A DNA stretch of 64,000 nt. It comes from Salicibibacter cibi. Its GTDB lineage: Bacteria > Bacillota > Bacilli > Bacillales > Marinococcaceae. Numbering within the stretch: position 1 is the first letter of the stretch; each line of letters starts with the position of its first letter. The notes under the pieces are model-generated. The model saw nothing but the letters and a program-made list of their open reading frames with translations. It did no database searches and was not told the DNA's origin. The DNA lies in NCBI RefSeq assembly GCF_016495865.1, contig NZ_CP054706.1, positions 496,001 through 560,000 of the forward strand, in the 5' to 3' direction. The translations under genes were made by a program, and so were the position numbers. Shown one piece after another: positions 27,429 through 35,210 of the stretch.

Positions 27429-28694
27429 ATGAAACAAACACTATTGTATGGCCAAGAAGATTTAGATGTTCAGGTTCCGGACGATACAGTCGTTATAGAA
27501 CCATCGAATATTCCAGCACTTGAAAGACAGGAGGAAGCGATTCTTGAAGCCATGAACACGCCCATCGGGACACCACCTCTTAGAGAGGTGGTGACCGAAA
27601 CAGATACAGTGGCGATCGTGATCAGTGATATTACAAGACCAACGCCCAACGATATCCTCGTCCCTACGATTATAAAGACGCTGGACCATGTCCCGCTGAA
27701 AAATATCGTGATTATTAATGGAACCGGCACCCACCGCGACCAAACAAAGGATGAATTTGTGGGGATGCTCGGACAATGGATTGTAGACAACATCCGCATC
27801 GTTAATAACCATTGCCATGAAAAAGATGAACATGTCAAAGTGGGCCATAGTTCTTACGGTTGTGACGTCTATTTAAATAAAGAGTACGTGGAAGCCGATT
27901 TCCGTATTAGCACAGGGTTTATTGAACCGCATTTTTTCGCCGGCTTTTCCGGAGGACCAAAAGGTATCATGCCGGGGATTGCAGGCATTGAAACAATCAT
28001 GACGTTTCACAATGCCCGTATGATTGGTGATCTCCGTTCTACATGGGGGAACATGGAAGATAACCCTTTGCAAAATATGACGCGTGAAATCAATCAGATG
28101 TGCAAGCCTGATTTTATGTTGAATGTAACCCTCAATCGAGAAAAGGACATTACGGAAGTTTTCGCAGGAGAATTGTATGAAGCCCATGATAAAGGATGTG
28201 AGTATGTAAAGGAACACGCAATGGTGCAATGTGACGAACGTTTTGATGTCGTGATCACCTCGAATTCCGGTTACCCGCTTGACCAAAACCTTTACCAAGC
28301 GGTTAAAGGAATGAGCGCCGCACAAAAGATTGTGAAAGAAGGCGGTAGCATCATCGTCGCTTCTGAGTGTTCCGACGGATTACCCGGTCATGGGAATTAT
28401 GCCGACATTCTGAAGATGGCAGACACACCACAGCAATTGTTGGAGATGATCGAGGATCCGGAATTTAAGATGTTTGATCAGTGGCAAGTGCAGAAGCAAG
28501 CCGTTATACAGGTCTGGTCAGATGTATATGTATACTCCGGGCTAAGTGATGAGCAAGTAAAAACAGCGATGCTCAAGCCAAGCCAATCGATTGAAGAGAC
28601 GTTAGCTGAACTTCGTAGAAAATATGGTGAACAGATGTCAGTGGCCATTTTGCCACTCGGACCTTTAACGATCCCGTATGTAGAAGAGAAATAA
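27429..28694 (+). CDS. larA: LarA-family nickel-pincer racemase/epimerase
   Basis: A 421-residue member of the lactate racemase superfamily, which uses a nickel-pincer nucleotide to invert C2 of 2-hydroxy acids by hydride transfer. The key residues of L. plantarum LarA (His108, His174, Lys184, His200) have exact counterparts shifted by six: His102 in GTGTHRD, His168 and Lys178 in EPHFFAGFSGGPKGIMPG, and His194 in TFHNARM. The cofactor genes larE, larB and larC follow. The superfamily includes enzymes for malate, phenyllactate, hydroxyglutarate and gluconate, so lactate is not assured. Neighbours point to a sugar acid. A strong hairpin lies inside the gene at 27571-27593. Confidence 0.92.
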   Translation: MKQTLLYGQEDLDVQVPDDTVVIEPSNIPALERQEEAILEAMNTPIGTPPLREVVTETDTVAIVISDITRPTPNDILVPTIIKTLDHVPLKNIVIINGTGTHRDQTKDEFVGMLGQWIVDNIRIVNNHCHEKDEHVKVGHSSYGCDVYLNKEYVEADFRISTGFIEPHFFAGFSGGPKGIMPGIAGIETIMTFHNARMIGDLRSTWGNMEDNPLQNMTREINQMCKPDFMLNVTLNREKDITEVFAGELYEAHDKGCEYVKEHAMVQCDERFDVVITSNSGYPLDQNLYQAVKGMSAAQKIVKEGGSIIVASECSDGLPGHGNYADILKMADTPQQLLEMIEDPEFKMFDQWQVQKQAVIQVWSDVYVYSGLSDEQVKTAMLKPSQSIEETLAELRRKYGEQMSVAILPLGPLTIPYVEEK

Positions 28695-28707
28695 AAGGGG
28701 AGATAAC

Positions 28708-29526
28708 ATGAAACAAGCAGAAAAGCTACACGCACTCCAAGAGTTGTTGGCAGAATTAAAAACGGTCGTAGTGGCGTATTCCGGTGGTGTAGATAGCACA
28801 TTTTTATTAGCTGTTGCTTTGCAGACATTAGGCAAAGACCATGTGCTGGCGGTGACGGCAAACTCCGAAACGCTTCCTGAACGGGAACTCGCGGAGGCAA
28901 AGGAATTCGCGGCGAGCTTAGGTGCACATCATCAAGTGATAGAAACATCAGAATTAGCCGTTGAAGGCTTTGAGGATAACTTGCAAAATCGTTGCTATTT
29001 GTGCCGTGATAATCTGTTTGAGAATTTACGGCCAATTTTAGAAGCTGAAGGCTTTGAAAATATTGTTTTCGGATTGATTGCTGATGATATGGGTGAGCAC
29101 CGACCCGGTGTTGTTGCAGCCAGAGAACACGGCGTACGCGGTCCTCTTCAAGAAGTAGAGTTATATAAAGACGAGATACGGGCGCTATCACAAGAGATGG
29201 GCTTGAGTACATGGAATAAGCCTTCCTATGCCTGTTTGGCATCACGAATTGCTTACGAAGAAAAGATCACTATCGGAAAATTAGAAAAGGTGGACCAGGC
29301 AGAACAATGCGTACAATCCTTCGGTGTTCGTCAAGTGCGCGTACGTGCTCACGAACAGATCGCCCGCATTGAAGTGGAGCCCGGAGATATGGAAAAGGTG
29401 CTCAATCATCATGATGAGATTACCGGTCAGCTACGTGAACTAGGGTTTGTCTACGTAACACTAGATTTAGCAGGTTACAAAAGCGGCAGCATGAATGCTG
29501 CCTTAGCCACAGAAAAAGCGAACTGA
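28708..29526 (+). CDS. larE: ATP-dependent sulfur transferase for nickel-pincer cofactor
   Basis: A 272-residue PP-loop protein. The ATP-binding AYSGGVDSTFLL is at residues 23-34. Cys176 in SYACLASRI falls at the same number as the sacrificial Cys176 of L. plantarum LarE, which gives up its sulfur to the cofactor. Two more Cys (RCYLCRD, residues 96 and 99) form a second pair. LarE adds sulfur to the pyridinium biscarboxylate mononucleotide made by LarB. It starts 13 bases after larA behind AAAAGGGGA. Confidence 0.93.
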   Translation: MKQAEKLHALQELLAELKTVVVAYSGGVDSTFLLAVALQTLGKDHVLAVTANSETLPERELAEAKEFAASLGAHHQVIETSELAVEGFEDNLQNRCYLCRDNLFENLRPILEAEGFENIVFGLIADDMGEHRPGVVAAREHGVRGPLQEVELYKDEIRALSQEMGLSTWNKPSYACLASRIAYEEKITIGKLEKVDQAEQCVQSFGVRQVRVRAHEQIARIEVEPGDMEKVLNHHDEITGQLRELGFVYVTLDLAGYKSGSMNAALATEKAN

Positions 29527-29536
29527 GAGGGGAAGT

Positions 29537-30220
29537 ATGACAAATTTTGAAGATCTTGGTTTTAGCAAAGTGGATTATGATCGGGAAGAACGTACAGGTT
29601 TCCCGGAAATCGTATATGGCTTGTCCAAAACAAGTGAACAGTTAAAAAAAATTGTCGAAAAGCTCGTTTCGAATCATAACAAAACCCTGGTTACCCGCAT
29701 TAGTAAAGAGAAGGCTACGGATGTGATGGCTTCAGTTCCCGGAGGTGATTACTGTGCACGCTCACAAACCCTTGTTTATGGTGAAAATGAACCGCTAGAC
29801 GAGGGGTACGTATTGATTGCATGTGCGGGCACGTCGGATCTTCCTGTGGCTGATGAAGCTGCACGTACATGTAAATGGATGGGCTGTCGAGTGAAAACAT
29901 TATACGATGTGGGTGTTGCCGGGATCGATCGCTTGCTTGCCCATCGCGAACTCATTCAAGGGGCAAGCGTGGTCATTGTGATTGCAGGCATGGAGGGCGC
30001 GTTGGCAAGCGTGGTCGGGGGATTGGTGAAGCGCCCGGTCATCGCGGTCCCAACATCTGTGGGTTATGGAACGAATCTTGAAGGTCTCACACCACTTTTG
30101 GCTATGCTTAATTCCTGTTCATCGGGCATGAGTGTGGTTAATATTGACAACGGGTTTGGTGGGGCATATCAAGCGACTCTTATAATGAAATTGGCAGTTG
30201 ATGGAGGGCATCCGAATTGA
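29537..30220 (+). CDS. larB: Nicotinate adenine dinucleotide carboxylase/hydrolase
   Basis: A 227-residue LarB. The C-terminal two thirds resemble PurE (AIR carboxylase): ACAGTSDLPVADEAA, VVIVIAGMEGALASVVGGL and VPTSVGYG. LarB carboxylates nicotinic acid adenine dinucleotide and releases AMP, the first step of nickel-pincer synthesis. It begins 10 bases after larE (GAGGGGAAG) and its stop overlaps the larC start. Confidence 0.93.
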   Translation: MTNFEDLGFSKVDYDREERTGFPEIVYGLSKTSEQLKKIVEKLVSNHNKTLVTRISKEKATDVMASVPGGDYCARSQTLVYGENEPLDEGYVLIACAGTSDLPVADEAARTCKWMGCRVKTLYDVGVAGIDRLLAHRELIQGASVVIVIAGMEGALASVVGGLVKRPVIAVPTSVGYGTNLEGLTPLLAMLNSCSSGMSVVNIDNGFGGAYQATLIMKLAVDGGHPN

Positions 30221-31467
30221 AAACCTTATATATCGACACAGTATCTGGTATTGCCGGAGATATGACACTGGCTGCGCTTGCGGATTTGGGGGTAAATCTG
30301 GAGAAAGTTGCTGTTGATTTGCGAACATTACCCATTGATACTTTTGCGATGGATACAAAAAATATCGACAAGAAAGGGATATCGTCAAAGCAATTACTGC
30401 TTACGCTTGATGAGGAACATAGCCATCAACATGGTCACGGACATCACCATAGTCATAACCATGATCATTCACACGACCATCATCACCATCGCAAAGCGTC
30501 TGACATTCTGGCAATGATTGCAGATAGCGAGCTTCCAGAACGGGTGAAAGAAAGAAGTATGAAAATATTTGAAGTCATCGCGGATTCTGAAGGTAAAATC
30601 CATGGGATGGACCCAAAAGATGTCCATTTCCATGAGGTCGGCGCCATGGATTCCATTATTGATATTATCGGTGTTTGCTTGGCGTTAGAGCAATTGGACG
30701 TTGATCAAATTACGGCTTCACCCGTGCCCACCGGATCTGGCAAGTTGCATATGGCACATGGACTTTATCCAATTCCGGCACCGGCAACGGCTGATTTGTT
30801 AAAAGGAATACCATTAGTATCATTTGACGTTACCGGTGAACTCACAACTCCTACAGGTGCCGGGATATTAAAAGCACTAAGTAATCATTTCGGACCGATT
30901 CCCGAGGGAACGATCACTGGCATTGGTTATGGTGCCGGAAAAAAAGATTTCCCCCATCACCCCAATGTTTTACGTGTGCTGCTCATGGAAGGTGTGCAAA
31001 GCCATCAAAACCAGGAAAGGATCCATATCCTGGAATGCCAAGTCGATGATATGACAGGTGAAGTGCTAGGCTATACGATGGAGAAATTGTTTGAAATTGG
31101 TGTACTGGACGCGTATTATACACCTGTTTATATGAAAAAAAACCGACCTGGTGTGTTGATTACGGCACTTACAGACACACTTCATGTGGATGAAGCAGAA
31201 AAATGCCTGTTAGAAGAGACAAGCACATTTGGGGTAAGACGTACAGAGGCAAAGCGACACCCTTTACATCGTAAAGTTGAATCCTTTTCCACCTCACTGG
31301 GTGACGTTAGAGTAAAGATAGGGTATGATAAAAATAAAACGTATCAAACCTCGCTTGAGTATGAAGACATTAGGCAGATTGCACAAAAAGAGGGCAAATC
31401 TTTTGCGCATGTATATGAAAGGGTTTGGCGAGAAATCAGCATTGACGATCAAATAAACCATCAGTAA
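30217..31467 (+). CDS. larC: Nickel insertion protein (LarC1-LarC2 in one frame)
   Basis: A 416-residue LarC that inserts nickel into the pincer cofactor with CTP. Translation begins at TTG 30217 behind GGAGGG, overlapping larB by four bases. The N-terminal IDTVSGIAGDM is typical. Residues 68-91 are almost all histidine (with Asp, Asn, Ser), a likely nickel store. The middle has HFHEVGAMDSIIDI, and the C-terminal CTP/nickel part starts around residue 265 (LECQVDDMTGEVLGY). In L. plantarum the two halves are joined by a programmed frameshift; here they are one open frame, so no shift is needed. Confidence 0.94.
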   Translation: MKTLYIDTVSGIAGDMTLAALADLGVNLEKVAVDLRTLPIDTFAMDTKNIDKKGISSKQLLLTLDEEHSHQHGHGHHHSHNHDHSHDHHHHRKASDILAMIADSELPERVKERSMKIFEVIADSEGKIHGMDPKDVHFHEVGAMDSIIDIIGVCLALEQLDVDQITASPVPTGSGKLHMAHGLYPIPAPATADLLKGIPLVSFDVTGELTTPTGAGILKALSNHFGPIPEGTITGIGYGAGKKDFPHHPNVLRVLLMEGVQSHQNQERIHILECQVDDMTGEVLGYTMEKLFEIGVLDAYYTPVYMKKNRPGVLITALTDTLHVDEAEKCLLEETSTFGVRRTEAKRHPLHRKVESFSTSLGDVRVKIGYDKNKTYQTSLEYEDIRQIAQKEGKSFAHVYERVWREISIDDQINHQ

Positions 31468-31478
31468 AAATGAAAAAA

Positions 31479-31499
31479 CCTCCTACTAGAAGTAGGAGG
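31479..31499. terminator. Hairpin after larC
   Basis: CCTCCTACT and AGTAGGAGG pair around AGA. The A-run precedes and only a short AAACCC follows on the plus strand, so the classic T-run is present only for minus-strand transcripts. It may still protect or end the lar mRNA. Confidence 0.45.
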
Positions 31500-31589
31500 A
31501 AACCCAATAGATGAATCGGATAAATTTATGTTATCTCAGCCTCGTTTAATGCCGAGAGTGTAAAAATCTTACTCAAGGAGAGATTTATA

Positions 31590-31859
31590 ATGAAATATTT
31601 TGCTGTATTGTTACCTACTATTGATGCAGAAAAAAGTGCTGAATATCGTTCCCAGCATTTAGATTATCTGGAGAAGATGAGAAATGACGGACATATTTTT
31701 GCTAATGGACGTTTTACTGACGGATCTGGCGGATTGGTCATTTATACGGCACAGAATTTAGAGCAAGCTGTTCGCTATGTTCAAAATGATCCATTTGTGA
31801 TTCACAAAGCCAGGGGCTATGAGATTCACGAATGGGATATGGTTCTTCCAGGAACTTGA
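31590..31859 (+). CDS. YciI-family protein
   Basis: An 89-residue ferredoxin-like alpha/beta protein of the YciI family. The family His lies in YRSQHLDYL (residue ~24) and the Asp in NDPFVIHKA (residue ~71), both thought to form the active site. Some relatives are dehalogenase-like or muconolactone-isomerase-like enzymes, but the function here is unknown. It starts at ATG behind AAGGAGA. It stands alone between the lar operon and the group II intron. Confidence 0.8.
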   Translation: MKYFAVLLPTIDAEKSAEYRSQHLDYLEKMRNDGHIFANGRFTDGSGGLVIYTAQNLEQAVRYVQNDPFVIHKARGYEIHEWDMVLPGT

Positions 31860-31981
31860 CAATAAAGGATGAACAAAAGAAGTAGCCATGGGTTCCAGTC
31901 AAAATCAGTATTCTTAAGTATAGGATCTTCAGCAGACTTCAGCCTGAAAAGCGACTTTCTGTCGTGAACATTCATGTCCAA

Positions 31982-32005
31982 ATCCACCTGCTTTAGCAGG
32001 TGGAT
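31982..32005 (+). terminator. Hairpin directly upstream of the group II intron
   Basis: ATCCACCTGC and GCAGGTGGAT form a perfect 10-bp stem with a TTTA loop, followed by CATTTA and then the intron. Group IIC introns are known to insert just after terminator-like stems, so this is probably part of the target site. It could also be the end hairpin of a lost IS200/IS605 element. Confidence 0.6.
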
Positions 32006-32783
32006 CATTTAGTGTGCCCCGCAGTCACACAATCTAGGTGGTTAAAATCCACCCGGTAACTTGCCCTTTTGAAGTGCCGTAGCCGAAGCAACGGCCCCCT
32101 CTCTCAGGAGGAAGGTCGGACAGGGTGTCTCTAGAGATAGAGAATCTGAAAGGTCTGCAGGCAAAATCCAGCCCGGAACATGATGTGAACCAGAGGTGGC
32201 GGCGATGGTGGGTGACCCGCCTAAATGACGGGGAAACCTACGGAAGACCGTATCTTGTCGGGAAACATGAAGAAGGGAACGACCGGCAAGGCTCATCGAC
32301 GTGTTTAGGGTCGGGATGGATGGAAAAGAAGGTGTGATGACCGGGGGAAGCACTGTAGGCTCCTTATGGCAAACGCCATAAGGTAGAGGAGGTATAACCC
32401 GAACGGGGAAAGCCAAATCGATGGCACTGCAGGTGGCGGAAGAACCCGTAGTAGTGAGGAAATCCGAGCCAATGAAGCCTGGTGACAGGATGGAGGCGAA
32501 AACTCGGATGAGGAGATGCAAGGAGTTGTCTTGCCCGGTGTAAAGCCAAAAGCTCTGCATCGGAGGTGAAGGGGTTCTACTTTGTCAACGTTGGGAATAA
32601 TCGCGAGTGGGTTACGTAAGCGCCTTAATGAAAAGAGGTGTAACCGAGTGGGTGGCGTCCCTGCCAACCGTTCCTGAACGTGAGGAAAGAAGGGCACCGG
32701 CGACTTGAGTACATCGCCTGGAAGAGGAGCGATTGGAGCATTCCTAGACACGCACTTGTGGGCGGTGGAACGAGCAAAGAATC

Positions 32784-34124
32784 GTGATCTGTAGCGAGCA
32801 TAAGACCAACGTGGTGAGAAGCGCGAAGGTGGTGATAGAGATAAAACAACCAACGCGCAGATACTATTCCATCATTGATAAGGTGTATCGAATGGAAAAC
32901 CTGCAAGAAGCGGTGAAAACCAATAAGGGGAGTGCAGGCATTGACGGGGAAACCATCAAGTGGTTTGAGATTCAGGAGGATCAGAACCTGAGAGAAATCC
33001 AACGATTCCTCCAGGAGAATCGTTACCAACCCAATCCAGCCTTGCGGCACTACATCCCCAAGGATGACGGTAAAAAGAAGCGCCCACTTGGTATCCCAAC
33101 AGTGCGGGATCGCATCGTGCAACAAGCCGTGCGGCAGATGATTGAACCTCTTTTTGATCGAGACTTCTATCGTCACAGTTACGGATTCCGGAAAGAGCAT
33201 TCCCAGCATCAGGCGCTCGATACCGTCGTATGAATACGTGGTGGATCTTGATATCCAGTCATACTTTGACAATATTTCGCACGATACCCTGATGGATAAG
33301 GTACGGGAGAAAATTGCCGATGGGAGAATCTTGGATCTGATCGAGTCCTGGCTAAAAGCCGGGATCATGGAAGATGCGCAGTTCTATGAAACGAACTTAG
33401 GTTCCCCTCAAGGTGGGTTATGCAAAGCTTTGCATAAGGTGGATCCATTAGTATTCTGCTGAGTAACCTTTACCTTCACTATGTACTGGACTTATGGTTT
33501 GAAAAGAGTGTCAAACCAAGGTTGAAAGGAGAAGCATATCTTCTTCGATTCATTGATGATTTCGTTGTATGCTTTCAATATCGTTCGGATGCCAAACGCT
33601 TCCATAAAGCGCTGGAAAACCGATTACAGAAATTCTCGTTAGAGCTGGAGCCTGATAAAACAGGACTTGTCGAATTTGGGCGGTTTGCCCAAAGGCATGC
33701 GAAGGCAGAAGGTAAGAAGGTGGACACCATATACTTCCTAGGTTTCACCCATTTCTGCACAACCAACCAGAAAGGAAATTTCATGGTGGGGCGGAAAACC
33801 GAGAAAAGCAGGCTTAAGCGAAGTATTGGAAACATGAAAGAAACATTAAGACGTATTCGGCATTCACCACTCTATGATCAAGCTGAGATCATCAACAAGA
33901 AACTGCAAGGGCATTATGCGTATTATGGCGTAGCTGGGAATTTTCAATCCCTTGTTAAAGTCTACGAAGCAACCGTCAAGTATTGGCGGAAAATGTTAAG
34001 CAGTCGGAGTCGAAAAGGATATGTCACGTGGGAGAAATTCCATGAGTTGCGGACATTGTTTCCATTATTGCGTCCGAAAATTTCAATTCCGTATCGGAAA
34101 CTGAAATTCTACGCAATGCTGTAA
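32784..34124 (+). pseudogene. ltrA: Group II intron reverse transcriptase/maturase, frame-broken
   Basis: Three frames encode one protein. The first (32784-33233) holds the finger motifs (GSAGIDGETI, KKRPLGIPTVRDRIVQQA, SYGFRKEHSQHQALDTV). At about 33230 some 20 bases are missing, and the next frame gives YEYVVDLDIQSYFDNI, with the first catalytic Asp pair, up to NLGSPQGG. There a 26-base insertion with a perfect palindrome shifts the frame. The last segment begins LLSNLYLHYVLDLWFEK, carries the catalytic RFIDDFVVCFQY (a variant of YADD) and ends with the maturase domain X (KKLQGHYAYYGV). No endonuclease domain follows. Confidence 0.92.
33410..33442. repeat. 26-base palindromic insertion with 7-base direct repeats
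   Basis: A perfect 20-bp palindrome (33418-33437, TTATGCAAAG and its mirror complement) lies between two copies of AAGGTGG (33410-33416 and 33436-33442). Removing one repeat plus the palindrome (26 bases) restores the reverse transcriptase frame. The layout suggests a scar left by a mobile element or a repair event. Confidence 0.75.
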
Positions 34125-34225
34125 AACCATTTCTGAAGAGCCTGGTGCGGGAAATCTGCACGCCAGGTTCTGTGGGGGTTTAGGCCACCAATGGGTGGCC
34201 ATTCTACCCGGAGAAGAAACATAAG

Positions 34226-34420
34226 TCGTAGTTGATCAGCGCATGTTAAGCTTCGTATGATGGTTCTTGGAATTGTCTAAATCATGATGATCTTTTGATT
34301 AGGATATTTCTCAAGCACTTTCAAAATGTGAAGAACACTTTAGCATCATAGCGCCTTCCTTAACACAAAACGTTTCATGATCAAGGGGCTCTAATAACTT
34401 GACGACTTGGTATTTTCCGT
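34226..34420 (-). pseudogene. Relic of an IS630-type DDE transposase
   Basis: Read on the minus strand in three frames, this stretch gives GKYQVVKLLEPLDHETF, then RYDAKVFFTF, KVLEKYPNQKIIMI and DNSKNHHTKLN. These are the region around the second catalytic Asp of IS630-family transposases (usual form: KIVMILDNARIHHAKL). Single-base losses at about 34282 and 34324 and another shift near 34347 break the frame. The rest of the element is missing. It is not the same type as the intact copy at 4305-5644, whose matching segment reads FVADQLNTHQS. Confidence 0.72.
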
Positions 34421-34535
34421 AAGTTGGGGGGGCGTCTTTTGTTGTTCTAATGGAAAAGTCTAATATCAATTGAAACTACCATATCGTTATTTCCAAGTAA
34501 CAGAATAAAAAATAAAATCAATTACTTAATAAGAG

Positions 34536-35210
34536 TTATTCCCGTACAGGCCACCCCTCCCGCTTATATGCCATATCCCAGAACATATACTCATACCGGC
34601 TCGTGTTCAGAAAAATGGCCTCCAGTCGGTCCAGCTCTTCTTTCGTTTTTCCTTTCGCGAGTTCATCCAGTTTCCCGATCAACCATTCGCCAATTTCGCC
34701 GAATTCATCGGAAGCATACATCCGCACCCATTCGCCGTATCGTTCGTGTTCGGTGGCGCCGGGGATTTTCGCGAGTTCAAGGCCGATTTCGTAATAGCTC
34801 CAGGCGCACGGGAGAATAGCTGCGATCAGCTCCGCGATGGACCCCTTTTGGGCTTCCGCCATCATGTAGCCACTGTAAGCAAGGGTGATAGGGCCGGGAA
34901 CAGTTTCTTCAAGATCTTCACGGGAAATGCCCAGACGTTCAGCATAGGAACGATGAAGATCCATTTCCATGTTCAAGGTTTCGTCGAGGGCTTTGGCGAA
35001 TCCGGACATCGTTTTCAAGTCAGGCGCAAGAACGGTGCCCATGGCCATGACGCGGGAATACTCAATTAAGTATTTGTAATCCTGGCACATGAAAAATTTA
35101 AAAGATTCAATGTCCAATGTGCCGTGTCCGATTCCCTGTACAAAGGGATGTTCATGACTTGCTTTCCAGATCGGGTCCGCTGTTTTTCGAATGCGTTTGC
35201 TGAATGTCAT
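34536..35210 (-). CDS. tenA: Aminopyrimidine aminohydrolase (thiaminase II)
   Basis: A 224-residue TenA. ATG 35210 lies 6 bases after GGAGAG and shares a base with the ylmB stop, so the two are coupled. Asp44 (CQDYKYLIEYSR) and Cys135 (LPCAWSYYEIG) sit at the same numbers as the catalytic residues of B. subtilis TenA. The enzyme hydrolyses 4-amino-5-aminomethyl-2-methylpyrimidine to the hydroxymethyl form used for thiamine synthesis, here receiving it from YlmB. Regulated through the TPP riboswitch at 36641-36730. Confidence 0.94.
   Translation of the reverse strand: MTFSKRIRKTADPIWKASHEHPFVQGIGHGTLDIESFKFFMCQDYKYLIEYSRVMAMGTVLAPDLKTMSGFAKALDETLNMEMDLHRSYAERLGISREDLEETVPGPITLAYSGYMMAEAQKGSIAELIAAILPCAWSYYEIGLELAKIPGATEHERYGEWVRMYASDEFGEIGEWLIGKLDELAKGKTKEELDRLEAIFLNTSRYEYMFWDMAYKREGWPVRE

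Larger units (their letters stand above)
32013..34209 (+). mobile_element. Group II intron, probably class C, degenerate
   Basis: The 5' region (from about GTGTGCCCCGC at 32013) is a long structured non-coding leader ahead of a reverse transcriptase of the group II type. At the 3' end, GAGCCTGGTGCGGG and CGCCAGGTTC (34138-34170) form domain V, and the hairpin with GGCCACC / GGTGGCC (34182-34200) forms domain VI, ending near TTCTACCC. Class C is suggested by the reverse transcriptase lacking an endonuclease domain and by insertion right after a hairpin. Exact ends are uncertain by a few bases. The broken protein gene means it can only move if helped in trans. Confidence 0.82.

Noticed and set aside
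27429..28694. Plain lactate racemase for larA
   Set aside because: Catalytic residues do not discriminate substrate and the neighbours (acid sugar kinase, PdxA2, KdgT) argue against lactate as the main substrate.
30417..30492. Low-complexity CAT/CAC tract as a sequencing fault or frameshift site in larC
   Set aside because: The frame is unbroken and His-rich tracts are common in LarC.
31860..32005. Remnant of an IS200/IS605 element
   Set aside because: Only a hairpin and vague similarity are visible; no TnpA or TnpB reading frame can be recognised, so the stem is better explained as the intron target.
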